A stretch of DNA of 42,497 bases from Gemmatimonadales bacterium (GTDB lineage Bacteria > Gemmatimonadota > Gemmatimonadetes > Gemmatimonadales > JACORV01): positions 1 to 42,497 of the forward strand of contig DATJUT010000087.1 in NCBI GenBank assembly GCA_035502185.1. The letters are read 5' to 3'. The notes below the pieces were generated by a model, which was not told the DNA's origin, did no database searches, and saw only the letters and a program-made list of their open reading frames with translations. Positions 33,936-40,986 of this stretch are shown piece after piece; the first letter of the stretch is position 1, and every line of letters starts with the position of its first letter. A program made the position numbers and the translations under genes.

Positions 33936-35384
33936 GTGCGCATTGACGCTCCCCGCCCTTACGTGGTCGAGAACCTCAAGTACGCATTGAATCCTTCCTC
34001 GGTCGCAGTGATCGGTGCTTCGAGGCGTCCCACCAAGGTCGGCTACAAGGTGATCGAAGGGCTCATCAAGTGGGGCTACCGGGGGACCATCTACCCCGTG
34101 AACCCCGCGGCCGAGTCGGTGCTCGATCTGAAGACGTATGCCAGCCTCGCGGACGTCCCCGGACCGGTGGACCTCGTGTTCATCGCGGTGCCGGCGCGCG
34201 CGGTTCCCGAGGCGGTCGAGGCGGCCGCCGCGAAGCACGCGAAGGTCGTGGCGATCTCCAGCAGCGACTTCAAGGAGACCGGCCGCGGCGACATCCAGGA
34301 CCAGCTCACCCGCTTCTGCCGCGAGCACGAGCTGCCGCTGATCGGTCCCAACTTCCTGGGGATGGGCAGCCCCTACTCGCACTTCAACTGCGGCTTCATC
34401 CCCTACCTCCCGGTGGCGGGTCCGGTGGCCCTGGTCTCGCAGTCCGGCGCCAACCTGCTCGCGGCTCTCGGCGCTTCGCTGCTGCGGCACCTGGGGATGA
34501 GCTTCTTCGTCGGCCTCGGGAACAAGGCCGACGTGGACTTCTCGGAGTTCATCCTCTACGGCGCCGGCGATCCCAACACCAGGTGCATCGCCGTCTACAT
34601 CGAGGGACTCGATTCTCCCGAGGCGTTCGTGGCCGCGTGCCGGCAGGTCGTGCCGCGCAAGCCGGTGGTCGTGATCAAGGTCGGCTCGTCGCAGACCGCG
34701 AAGAAGGCGGCGATGGCGCACACGGCCTCCGAGAACGACGGCCTCGGCGACGATTACTTCGACCAGGTGTTCCGCGACGCGCGGGTGATCCGCGCGACGC
34801 AGTGGCAGGAGTTCCTCGACGTCTCCATCGCGCTGGCGATGCAGCCGCCGTTGCGGGGGGACCGGGTGGTGATGATCACCAACGGCGGCGGATCCGGTCT
34901 GCTCTCGTGCGAGCACTTCGACCGGCTCGGCATGCCGCTCCACCCGCTGTCGGAGATCTCGCCGGAGCTGGCGGCGCGGCTGCGGGCCGACATGCCGGGC
35001 TTCGGCTCGGTCCTCAATCCGGTGGACATCGCGGGCACGGCGACCCCGTCGGTGTACGAGCGCGCGCTGTGCGCCGCGTTCGAGGACCCGATGGTGGACG
35101 GGATCTACGGATCGGTGTGTCCCTCGGCCATCACCAACGTGCCGGCGATCGCCGACGTGGCCCTCAAGGTGCACGAGATCTACAAGCATCTGGGCAAGGC
35201 GTTCGTCATGGAGTGCCAGGGCGGGCCGGAGTGCAACGCGGCCATCGCCCGGCTCCGGGATGCGGGCATCCCGGCCTACCCGACGCCCGAACAGGCGGTC
35301 GGCGCGATCGTCGCGCTGCGGACCTACGCGCGGATTCGGGCGCAGGCGGACGAGCCACGGCTCGCCGCCGCCCTCGAGTCGTGA
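33936..35384 (+). CDS. ADP-forming acyl/acetyl-CoA synthetase alpha-type protein
   Basis: A 482-residue cytoplasmic protein of the NDP-forming acyl-CoA synthetase superfamily. The alpha part has a CoA-binding Rossmann domain (about 15-140; SSVAVIGASRRPTKVGYKVI), then succinyl-CoA ligase-like domains. The phosphorylated histidine is probably His262 in AAMAHTASEND, where characterised alpha subunits have ASHTG. VGLGNKADVDFSEFI and NPVDIAGTATPSVYERAL are typical. The motif NCLGI is changed to NFLGM. The ATP-grasp beta subunit needed for catalysis is not fused and not in the window, so it must be elsewhere or the protein has another role. The gene has a leader hairpin and a perfect Shine-Dalgarno. 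It lies 24 nt before the FolE2-like gene. Confidence 0.85.
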   Translation: MRIDAPRPYVVENLKYALNPSSVAVIGASRRPTKVGYKVIEGLIKWGYRGTIYPVNPAAESVLDLKTYASLADVPGPVDLVFIAVPARAVPEAVEAAAAKHAKVVAISSSDFKETGRGDIQDQLTRFCREHELPLIGPNFLGMGSPYSHFNCGFIPYLPVAGPVALVSQSGANLLAALGASLLRHLGMSFFVGLGNKADVDFSEFILYGAGDPNTRCIAVYIEGLDSPEAFVAACRQVVPRKPVVVIKVGSSQTAKKAAMAHTASENDGLGDDYFDQVFRDARVIRATQWQEFLDVSIALAMQPPLRGDRVVMITNGGGSGLLSCEHFDRLGMPLHPLSEISPELAARLRADMPGFGSVLNPVDIAGTATPSVYERALCAAFEDPMVDGIYGSVCPSAITNVPAIADVALKVHEIYKHLGKAFVMECQGGPECNAAIARLRDAGIPAYPTPEQAVGAIVALRTYARIRAQADEPRLAAALES

Positions 35385-35408
35385 CGGAGAATCTCTCGGA
35401 GGTGTGAG

Positions 35409-36212
35409 ATGTCGGAAGAGCGTCGTTATCTGGTGGACGTGGGGCTGCAGGACCTGCCGTACCCGGTGAAGGTGGCGTCGCGGACGCACCCGGACGGCCA
35501 GCCCACGATCGCCAACATTTCCATATCGGCCCGGATCAACCACTCGTTCGAGGCGAACTGGATCAGCAAGCTGATCCACATTCTGCACGGTCACCGGGCC
35601 ATCATCGGGACCAGCACCCTCAAGAAGAACGTCCAGGACTATCTCGACGGGTTGAACGCGACCGACGTGAGCGCGACGTTCACCTATCCGTTCTTCGTCG
35701 AGAAGCTGACGCCGGTGTCGAAGGAGAAGTGTCTCGTGCGCTACCTGTGCGCGTACACGGCGAAGGCCTCGTCGTTCAAGCCGCGGGTGGCCTTCAAGAT
35801 CCAGGTGCCGTGCCTGACGACCTACCCGAGCGCGCGGAGCGAGAAGCCGGGCGGCCTGTTCGCGCAGCTCAGCTCGCTCACGATCGAGACGCAGTCCGAC
35901 GGCGACGTGTACCCCGAGGATCTCGTGGAGGTCGTGGACCGCCGGGCGCTGGCGCCGATCTACTCGTACCTGAGCGACGAGGACGAGCAGTGCATCATCA
36001 CCAGGGTGCACGCCGAGCGCCGCACCAGCGTGCAGGTGACCGACGACATCGAGCAGGAGCTGCGGGAGCGGAAGGACATCTCGTGGTTCTCGATCAAGTG
36101 CGTCAACTTCGGGATGCTGCACTCGTACGCGACGCTGATCGGCACGGAGAAGAGCCTGTGGACGCCTCCGGAGGACTGGGAGTCCATGGGCCGGGCGGAC
36201 CTGGGCATCTAG
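35409..36212 (+). CDS. FolE2-like (GTP cyclohydrolase IB fold) protein without its active site
   Basis: A 267-residue protein that aligns end to end, from memory, with GTP cyclohydrolase FolE2. Matches: VGLQDLPYPVKV, LIHILHGHR, FTYPFFVEKLTPVS, IQVPCLTTYP, EDLVEVVDRRALAPIYSYLS, VNFGMLHSYATLI. FolE2 converts GTP to dihydroneopterin triphosphate using a metal and an active-site Cys. The signatures are lost here. THMSR reads ANWIS (49-53), CPCSK reads YPSAR (139-143), GAHNQRS reads GLFAQLS (149-155), DEKYVTE reads DEQCIIT (192-198), and the C-terminal IHNH reads LHSY (237-240). It therefore looks like a pseudoenzyme that keeps the T-fold. GGAGGTG lies about 8 nt before the ATG, the second strong site in this operon. 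A terminator follows. Function is unknown. Confidence 0.75.
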   Translation: MSEERRYLVDVGLQDLPYPVKVASRTHPDGQPTIANISISARINHSFEANWISKLIHILHGHRAIIGTSTLKKNVQDYLDGLNATDVSATFTYPFFVEKLTPVSKEKCLVRYLCAYTAKASSFKPRVAFKIQVPCLTTYPSARSEKPGGLFAQLSSLTIETQSDGDVYPEDLVEVVDRRALAPIYSYLSDEDEQCIITRVHAERRTSVQVTDDIEQELRERKDISWFSIKCVNFGMLHSYATLIGTEKSLWTPPEDWESMGRADLGI

Positions 36213-36240
36213 GTCGGGCCGGTCGCTCCGGAACGCAGGC

Positions 36241-36261
36241 GGCCCCGCGATGCGCGGGGCC
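36241..36261 (+). terminator. Intrinsic-type hairpin after the FolE2-like gene
   Basis: A perfect 9-bp stem (36241-36249 with 36253-36261) followed by GTTTGCG closes the two-gene operon 29 nt after its stop. It also lies between convergent genes and may serve the DUF3303 gene. Confidence 0.75.
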
Positions 36262-36285
36262 GTTTGCGTGAGAGGTGCCGGGCGC

Positions 36286-36558
36286 TCACAGGCGCGGCTC
36301 CACCGCCGCGCGGGCCTCGGCCGACGTGATGACGGGGACGATCTCGAAGTCCACCAGGTCGCTCCAGGCGGCGGCCCAGTCCTCCAGCCGCTTCCGGTCG
36401 TCGCACGCCATGACCTGGTAGCAGCGCCGCAGGTCCGTGGTGACCCAGCTGCCCAGGTACTCGAGCCCCTCCGGCATCATCCGGCCCCGGTCGCGGAGCC
36501 GGCGGTAGACCGCGACGGGATCGCCGCTGCGATAGTCTTCGACGACGACGTACAGCAT
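36286..36558 (-). CDS. DUF3303 domain protein
   Basis: A 90-residue cytoplasmic protein of the DUF3303 family, a small ferredoxin-like alpha/beta fold. The pattern is MLYVVVEDYRSGDPVAVYRR, GLEYLGSWVTTDLRRCYQVM, and DFEIVPVITSAEA. Function is unknown in this family. CGGAGG lies 5 nt before the ATG. It is divergent from the RibD-C-like gene and convergent with the FolE2-like gene. Confidence 0.82.
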   Translation of the reverse strand: MLYVVVEDYRSGDPVAVYRRLRDRGRMMPEGLEYLGSWVTTDLRRCYQVMACDDRKRLEDWAAAWSDLVDFEIVPVITSAEARAAVEPRL

Positions 36559-36603
36559 CAAGCCTCCGGACGGTCGGATGGTTCGGGTGGGTCCGCGCGC
36601 GGA

Positions 36604-36637
36604 TTCGACAGCGATCCGGACCGCCGGTAAGCTTACC
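36604..36637. promoter_or_regulatory. Promoter with perfect palindrome at its -10 (RibD-C-like gene)
   Basis: TTCGAC (36604-36609), an 18-nt spacer and TAAGCT (36628-36633) point to the RibD-C-like gene. The -10 sits inside the perfect 12-bp palindrome GGTAAGCTTACC (36626-36637). The palindrome gives TAAGCT on both strands and could be a repressor site or a shared -10 for the divergent DUF3303 gene. Confidence 0.45.
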
Positions 36638-36670
36638 CATGCCCGCGTGGTGGCGGGACTGGAGGCACGC

Positions 36671-37237
36671 GTGCCGAAGCTCGGAGTGTTCAACCTGGTG
36701 TCACTCGACGGGTTCATCGCCGACCGGAACGGCGACATGAGCTGGGCGCACGAGGGCCACGGCGACGCCGAGTGGAGCGCCTTCACGGCCGAGAACGCCG
36801 GCGGCGGCGGCGCGCTGGTGTTCGGGCGGGTCACCTACGAGCTGATGGTCCGCTACTGGCCGACGCCGATGGCCGCGCAGGCCATGCCGGACGTCGCCGA
36901 GCGGATGAACGCGCTGCCGAAGATCGTGTTCTCGCGCACGCTGGAGAAGGTGTCGTGGCAGAACACGCGGCTGGTCAAAGGCGACCTGGTGGCGGAGATG
37001 CGCAGGCTGAAGCAGGGGTCCGGGCCGGACATGGTGATCCTCGGCAGCGGCAGCATCGTGGGACAGCTGGCCGTGGAGGGTCTGATCGACGACTACCGGG
37101 TCGCGCTGAGTCCGGTGGTGCTGGGGCGGGGGAAGACCATGTTCGAGGCGGTCACCCGCCGGCTGGACCTGAGGCTCACCGGCGCGCGGACGTTCGCGAA
37201 CGGGACGGTGGTGCTGTCCTACCAGCCGGCGGGTTGA
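36671..37237 (+). CDS. Dihydrofolate reductase-fold protein (RibD C-terminal type)
   Basis: A 188-residue protein of the RibD-C/DHFR-like reductase family. Landmarks: FNLVSLDGFIADRNGDMSW, GALVFGRVTYELM, PKIVFSRTLEKVSWQNTRL, MVILGSGSIVGQLAVEGLID and LSPVVLGRGKTMFE. These proteins bind NADPH. Their substrates are mostly unknown, and they are usually not true folate enzymes. The GTG at 36671 has GGAGG 5 nt upstream and is preferred to an earlier in-frame GTG. It is separated from the FolE2-like gene by a terminator and the DUF3303 gene, so a shared pathway is not shown. Confidence 0.87.
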   Translation: MPKLGVFNLVSLDGFIADRNGDMSWAHEGHGDAEWSAFTAENAGGGGALVFGRVTYELMVRYWPTPMAAQAMPDVAERMNALPKIVFSRTLEKVSWQNTRLVKGDLVAEMRRLKQGSGPDMVILGSGSIVGQLAVEGLIDDYRVALSPVVLGRGKTMFEAVTRRLDLRLTGARTFANGTVVLSYQPAG

Positions 37238-37258
37238 GGGCGCCGCTCCCGGCGCGTC

Positions 37259-37810
37259 TCAGGCCTCCCATCCGCGGGCCGGGCGCCGGGCGGGGCCGGC
37301 GGCGTCGAGGGTGCGCTGCCAGTAGCCCACGTCGATCCAGCGATTGCGCTTGAAGCCCACCGCCTCGAAGTGGGCGACCTTCCGCAAGCCGAACTTCTCG
37401 TGCAGGGCGATGCTCGCGGGATTGGGCAGCGCGATGCCGCCGATGACCGCGTGGATGCTCCGCGCCTGGAGGGCCGGCAGGAGCTGGCCGTACAACTTCG
37501 AGCCCAGACCGCGGCCGGTGCGTTGGTGGGCGAGGTAGACGGTGATCTCGACGGAGTGGCGATAGGCGGCGCGGTCCTTCCAGGGTGCGGCGTAGGCGTA
37601 GCCCAGGACCTCGGCGCCTTCGACGGCCACGAGCCACGGCAGCGACTTCGACAGCACGGCCTCGATCCGCCGCGCCATCTCGGCGGCCGGAACCGGCTCC
37701 TCCTCGAACGTGACCACGGTGTCGGTGACGTAGTGGTTGTAGATCGCCGCCACGGCGGCGGCGTCGGAGGGCGTCGCCGCCCGGATCGCGGCGGTGTCGG
37801 GCGAAGGCAT
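37259..37810 (-). CDS. GNAT acetyltransferase, phosphinothricin acetyltransferase-like
   Basis: A 183-residue GNAT acetyltransferase close to the PAT/ArsN1 group, which acetylates phosphinothricin-like or arsinothricin-like amino acid analogues and methionine sulfone/sulfoximine. Landmarks are ATPSDAAAVAAIYNHYV, YAYAAPWKDRAAYRHSVEIT, the acetyl-CoA loop RTGRGLGSKLYGQLL, GGIALPNPASIALHEKFG and VGFKRNRWIDVGYWQR. It starts 8 nt after the upstream repeat-protein gene and probably shares its transcript. Resistance function is inferred from the family only. Confidence 0.88.
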   Translation of the reverse strand: MPSPDTAAIRAATPSDAAAVAAIYNHYVTDTVVTFEEEPVPAAEMARRIEAVLSKSLPWLVAVEGAEVLGYAYAAPWKDRAAYRHSVEITVYLAHQRTGRGLGSKLYGQLLPALQARSIHAVIGGIALPNPASIALHEKFGLRKVAHFEAVGFKRNRWIDVGYWQRTLDAAGPARRPARGWEA

Positions 37811-37818
37811 GGCCGGCG

Positions 37819-39570
37819 CTACCGGATGGAAATGGTGTAGAGGCCGGGCACGGGCCGGCCCTCGCTGTTGTCCACCACGACCTGGTACGACCCGGTCGCC
37901 TTGAGGACGTACACCAGGCGGGAGTCGTTGCCGCCGCCCGAGCCGACGTCTTCCGCGAGCCGGATGCCGCTGGCGTCGAACAGCTGAACGTAGGTGCTGA
38001 ACGCGCTCGACCGGACGTCGATCGTGACGGTCTGGCCGGCGGTGCCCTGGAACTGCCAGGTGTCGGCGAACGAGCCGTCCGCCATCGTCTGGTCGCCCGG
38101 TCCCAGCTGTCCCTGCATGATCTGCCCCACCGCGATCTGTCCCACCTGGCCAGGCTCCGGGATCGCATTGATGGGTGTCTCCTGCACGGGAGCCGGCGGC
38201 GGTGCAACGACGACGGGCTGGGCTGCCGGCTCGGGTCGGGCGACCGGCTGCGGCGCGGGCGGCTGCGGCTCGGCGACCGGTTGGGGCGAGACCGGCTGGG
38301 CGTGCGCGGCCGGTTGCGGCACGGGCGGCTGGGCCTGGGCCGGTTGGGGCTGCGGGACCGGCTCCGGCCGCACAACCGGCTGGGGCGTGACCGGCTGCGG
38401 CGGCGCCGCCGCCGGAACCTGGGTGACCGGCTCGGGCTGCGCCTGCGTGATCGGGTGCGGTTGAGCGGCCGGCGGCGCCTGCGCGACCGGTGGTGACGGA
38501 GCTGGCAGCGGCGGCGCGGTCGGCTGGGAGTCGGCGACCGGTTGGGGCGCGACCGCCGGCGGCTGCGGGGCCGGCGGAGTCGGTGCTGCCGGTTGCAGTG
38601 CGGGCGGCCGCGCGTGCCGGGCCGGCTTGGGCCGGCTAGCCGCCTGGGGCTGCTCGGTCGGCCTGGCCTGCGTGACCGGCGGCGACGGGGCGGGCGCGGC
38701 CGCGGTTGGCTGCGGCTGTGCGGCCGGCTGGGCCTCGGTCTGCGCGGTCGGTTGTGGTTGAGCGGCCGGCTGTGGCGGTGCGGCCGGCTGGGCGAGCGCC
38801 ACCGGCGGCGTCGCCGCCGGCCGAGGCTCGGCGACGGGTTGTGGCGCGACCGCCTGTGGCGGCGCGGCCGGCTGGGCCTCGGTCTGCGCGGTCGGTTGTG
38901 GTTGTGTAGGTGGCTGTGGCGGTCCGGCCCGCTGGGCCTCGGTCTGCGCAGTCGGTTGTGGTTGTGCAGCCGGCTGTGGCGGTGCGGCCGGCTGGGCGAG
39001 CGCCACCGGCGGCGTCACCGCCGGCTGAGGCTCGGCGACGGGTTGCGGTGCGACAGCCTGTGGCGCCGCGGTCGGCTGCGCCGGGGCGACGGGCTGGGGC
39101 ACCGGCACCGGCTGCGGTCTGGTGACCGGCTGTGGCGCGGCGGCGATCGGCGGCATCACCACGTGCGCGGTCGGGGCCACGGACAGGGTGAAAGCTCCGT
39201 GGTCGTCGGCGTGGCGCGCGGCAGCGGTGATGAGGTACATCCCGGTGTAGGGCAGATTGTACGCGATGCGCGCGTTTCGCCCACCCCCGCCGTCGTCCTC
39301 GGCTACGTTCTGGCCCAGCCGGTCCTGCAGGTAGAGGTGGCAATCGAAGTCGTCGGACGTGAGGTCGATCTGCACGGCCTGCCCGGATGCGCCGAAGAAG
39401 CTGAACATCTTGTAGTGCGACTGGTTGGACGCAAGGACGGGATCGGCAGCCGTGAGGGTGGCGGTCACCGTCCTGCCCACGCCGATCTGCTGTTGCGCCA
39501 TCGCCGGACGTGCGACCGGTGCGAACAGAGCCAGACCCATGGCCAGCGCCGGTACAAGGTGACGACGCAC
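37819..39570 (-). CDS. Secreted two-PPC-domain protein with long Pro/Gln/Ala repeat linker
   Basis: A 583-residue exported protein of unknown function. After a signal peptide (about 1-26, ending PAMAQ) comes a pre-peptidase C-terminal (PPC)-like beta-domain (about 30-135; HYKMFSFFGASGQAVQIDL, FDCHLYLQDRLGQNVAEDD). A linker of about 320 residues built from Pro-Gln-Pro-Val-Ala units follows, then a second PPC-like domain (about 465-583; TWQFQGTAGQTVTIDVRSSA, GSYQVVVDNSEG). The linker has near-identical repeats, including QPTAQTEAQ three times. The GTG at 39570 is chosen because AGGAGG lies just ahead of it. An ATG six codons earlier has no good site. PPC domains often sit on secreted proteases, but no protease domain is present. 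Confidence 0.78.
   Translation of the reverse strand: MRRHLVPALAMGLALFAPVARPAMAQQQIGVGRTVTATLTAADPVLASNQSHYKMFSFFGASGQAVQIDLTSDDFDCHLYLQDRLGQNVAEDDGGGGRNARIAYNLPYTGMYLITAAARHADDHGAFTLSVAPTAHVVMPPIAAAPQPVTRPQPVPVPQPVAPAQPTAAPQAVAPQPVAEPQPAVTPPVALAQPAAPPQPAAQPQPTAQTEAQRAGPPQPPTQPQPTAQTEAQPAAPPQAVAPQPVAEPRPAATPPVALAQPAAPPQPAAQPQPTAQTEAQPAAQPQPTAAAPAPSPPVTQARPTEQPQAASRPKPARHARPPALQPAAPTPPAPQPPAVAPQPVADSQPTAPPLPAPSPPVAQAPPAAQPHPITQAQPEPVTQVPAAAPPQPVTPQPVVRPEPVPQPQPAQAQPPVPQPAAHAQPVSPQPVAEPQPPAPQPVARPEPAAQPVVVAPPPAPVQETPINAIPEPGQVGQIAVGQIMQGQLGPGDQTMADGSFADTWQFQGTAGQTVTIDVRSSAFSTYVQLFDASGIRLAEDVGSGGGNDSRLVYVLKATGSYQVVVDNSEGRPVPGLYTISIR
38726..39070 (-). repeat. Coding tandem repeats in the Pro/Gln linker
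   Basis: Two near-identical copies of about 140 bp start at 38728 and 38932 (offset 204 bp, 68 codons). A partial third copy starts at 38872 (offset 60 bp from 38932). Offsets are multiples of three, so copy-number change preserves the frame. Within them ctgggcctcggtctgcgc recurs three times with at most one or two changes. Confidence 0.85.
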
Positions 39571-39653
39571 TGTTGCCGACCTCCTCATCCATGGCCGTCC
39601 GGGGGTCCGCCCGCCCGCGGCCGTACGACACCAAGATCACCACGGCCGAGCGC

Positions 39654-40039
39654 TCAAGCCACTCCGCGTGCGCCGGCCTGGCGCGGAACGAGCTGCCAGT
39701 GACCGTACACCGTGACCGTGACCGGCACCACCGGCGCCGTCACCTGAGTCGCGCCTCCTCCTGCCGAAATGCTGCCGCTGACCGAAAGCGGGCCGCGACT
39801 CTGGGCGCGAACACATAGGTGATCGGTCCGACGGTGTCGCGGCGCCACGCCCTGGTGAGGCGCGGCAGCGCGTTGGCGAGCAGCCACCCGTTGGCCGCTG
39901 GAACGGCGAACACCGTGACCGTCGCCGTGCGCGAGTGCATCGCATTGTTCTCGTTCGCTGACGTGAAGCGGGTGACAATGCGGTACTCGCCGCCGGAATC
40001 GGGAGCCCCGCAGCCTTGGCGCAGGGTAATCGGCGTGCG
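39654..40039 (-). pseudogene. Frameshifted gene remnant
   Basis: This 0.5-kb gap (39571-40070) contains two protein-like segments in different minus-strand frames. From 40039, in frame after a TAA at 40042-40040, the translation runs TPITLRQGCGAPDSGGEYR, then VTRFTSANENNAMHSRTAT and a helical NGWLLANALPRL, to GPITYVFA near 39800. In the next frame, QSRGPLSVSGSISAGGG then VTAPVVPVTVTVYGHWQLVP continues to TGA at 39654. Joined, they give about 125 residues, apparently exported or surface-like. The first segment has no ATG, GTG or TTG before the internal ATG at 39940. A 5'-truncated, frameshifted gene, or a sequencing error, explains this best. Family not recognised. Nothing else was seen in the gap besides the direct repeat at 40037-40057. 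Confidence 0.45.
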
Positions 40040-40057
40040 TTAGGGCGGCGTTAGGGC
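40037..40057. repeat. Direct repeat of 10 bp with 11-bp period
   Basis: GCGTTAGGGC occurs at 40037-40046 and again at 40048-40057, exactly one helical turn apart, in the short gap after the DUF3224 gene and overlapping the 5' end of the remnant. It could be a tandem protein-binding site or a chance duplication. Confidence 0.5.
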
Positions 40058-40070
40058 CCCGGCGGAGTCG

Positions 40071-40466
40071 TCAGGGCGTCCCGGGAAGGGTGTAGTCGAA
40101 GAGGTAGGAGTGGTTGCCGCCCTCGATGATGATCTGCATCGCGCCCGCCAGGCCGGCCAGATCCCCCGTGCCCGAGTCCGGCACCACCGTCACGACCAGC
40201 TCAGGCACGCTGCGCGTGATCACCCCGCGATGCTGGAGGACGAACGTGCCGCTCCGGCCCAGGAGCGTCCCTCGCACCTCCTCCATCGCGACGTAGCCCG
40301 CCGAGCCCTTCACGGCCGACGTGAACGCCAGCATCTGACCCCGGCTGGTGCCGTCGAGATCGCCGCGGTACCGCTTCTCGATCGTCAGCCGGCCCAGGGT
40401 GGAGCCCGGCTCGGCCGGCTGGGGCGCGAGCGTGACCTCGAACCCACCGCGCGCGGTCGCACTCAT
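40071..40466 (-). CDS. DUF3224 family protein
   Basis: A 131-residue protein of the DUF3224 family, a small beta-barrel. Landmarks are GGFEVTLAPQP, LGRLTIEKRYRGDLDGTSRG, KGSAGYVAMEEVRGTL, RSGTFVLQHRG, VTVVPDSGTGDLAGLAGAM and GNHSYLFDYTL. Function is unknown. It resembles allene-oxide-cyclase-like or lipocalin-like folds. The ATG at 40466 overlaps the TGA of the DinB gene by 4 nt, and it is the last gene of the VOC-Cdd1-DinB-DUF3224 operon. Confidence 0.88.
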   Translation of the reverse strand: MSATARGGFEVTLAPQPAEPGSTLGRLTIEKRYRGDLDGTSRGQMLAFTSAVKGSAGYVAMEEVRGTLLGRSGTFVLQHRGVITRSVPELVVTVVPDSGTGDLAGLAGAMQIIIEGGNHSYLFDYTLPGTP

Positions 40467-40984
40467 CGCCCGGACCTCCGCTCCGGCGTATACGGAGCCT
40501 TGTGGTCGATGTCGCCCACGAAATACCCGAAGCCGCTGTGTCCCAGCATCTTCCGCACCGCCATGTCCTCGCCGATGTGGTACCAGTAGTGGTAGATCAC
40601 CCGCTGCAGCAGGTTGCCGTACATCCGGTCCGTCTTCCTGCCGTCCAGAACCACGTACCGCCGCAGGGTCCTGGTGGTGAGCCCGTCGAGAAACCGGTCC
40701 GCGGCCTTCGTGATCCGGCGCCACGCCGCCCACATCTCCTTCGCCGGCGGCGTGCTGTGCGGCGAGCCGAAGGCGTACGTCTCCTGGATCCCGGGGAGCA
40801 GGTACTCCCCGGTCGGGAAGTAGATGAAGTAGCGCTGCTCCTGCCACGCGAGATGACCCACGGTCCAGCTGATGCTGTTCATCGGCATCACGCGCTTGCG
40901 GGCGTCGGCCTCCGGCACCTTCGAGATCGCGCGCCGGAACTCGGAGCGCGTGAACCGGAGCTGCAACACGAGCGGGTGCGGCAC
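40463..40984 (-). CDS. DinB family protein
   Basis: A 173-residue cytoplasmic DinB-like protein. The histidine-bearing helices are ISWTVGHLAWQEQRYFIYF and VIYHYWYHIGEDMAVRKMLG, the usual metal-binding positions. GSPHSTPPAKEMWAAWRRI lies between. The GTG at 40984 begins 2 nt after the Cdd1-like stop at 40987, supporting translational coupling. A longer upstream frame has poor sequence. Members of this superfamily include mycothiol- or bacillithiol-dependent enzymes and uncharacterised stress proteins. Confidence 0.82.
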   Translation of the reverse strand: MPHPLVLQLRFTRSEFRRAISKVPEADARKRVMPMNSISWTVGHLAWQEQRYFIYFPTGEYLLPGIQETYAFGSPHSTPPAKEMWAAWRRITKAADRFLDGLTTRTLRRYVVLDGRKTDRMYGNLLQRVIYHYWYHIGEDMAVRKMLGHSGFGYFVGDIDHKAPYTPERRSGR

Positions 40985-40986
40985 GG

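Noticed and set aside
33936-37237. A folate biosynthesis operon (FolE2-like plus DHFR-like)
   Set aside because: The FolE2-like protein has lost its catalytic motifs. The RibD-C-like gene has its own promoter and is separated by a terminator and a divergent gene.
38726-39070. A CRISPR array or other regulatory repeat
   Set aside because: The repeats stay in frame and encode the Pro/Gln linker. Repeat lengths and spacing do not match CRISPR.
39819-40043. A 74-codon plus-strand frame in the 39571-40070 gap
   Set aside because: It is antisense to the frame that gives the more protein-like segments. It has no ribosome-binding site or recognisable motif.
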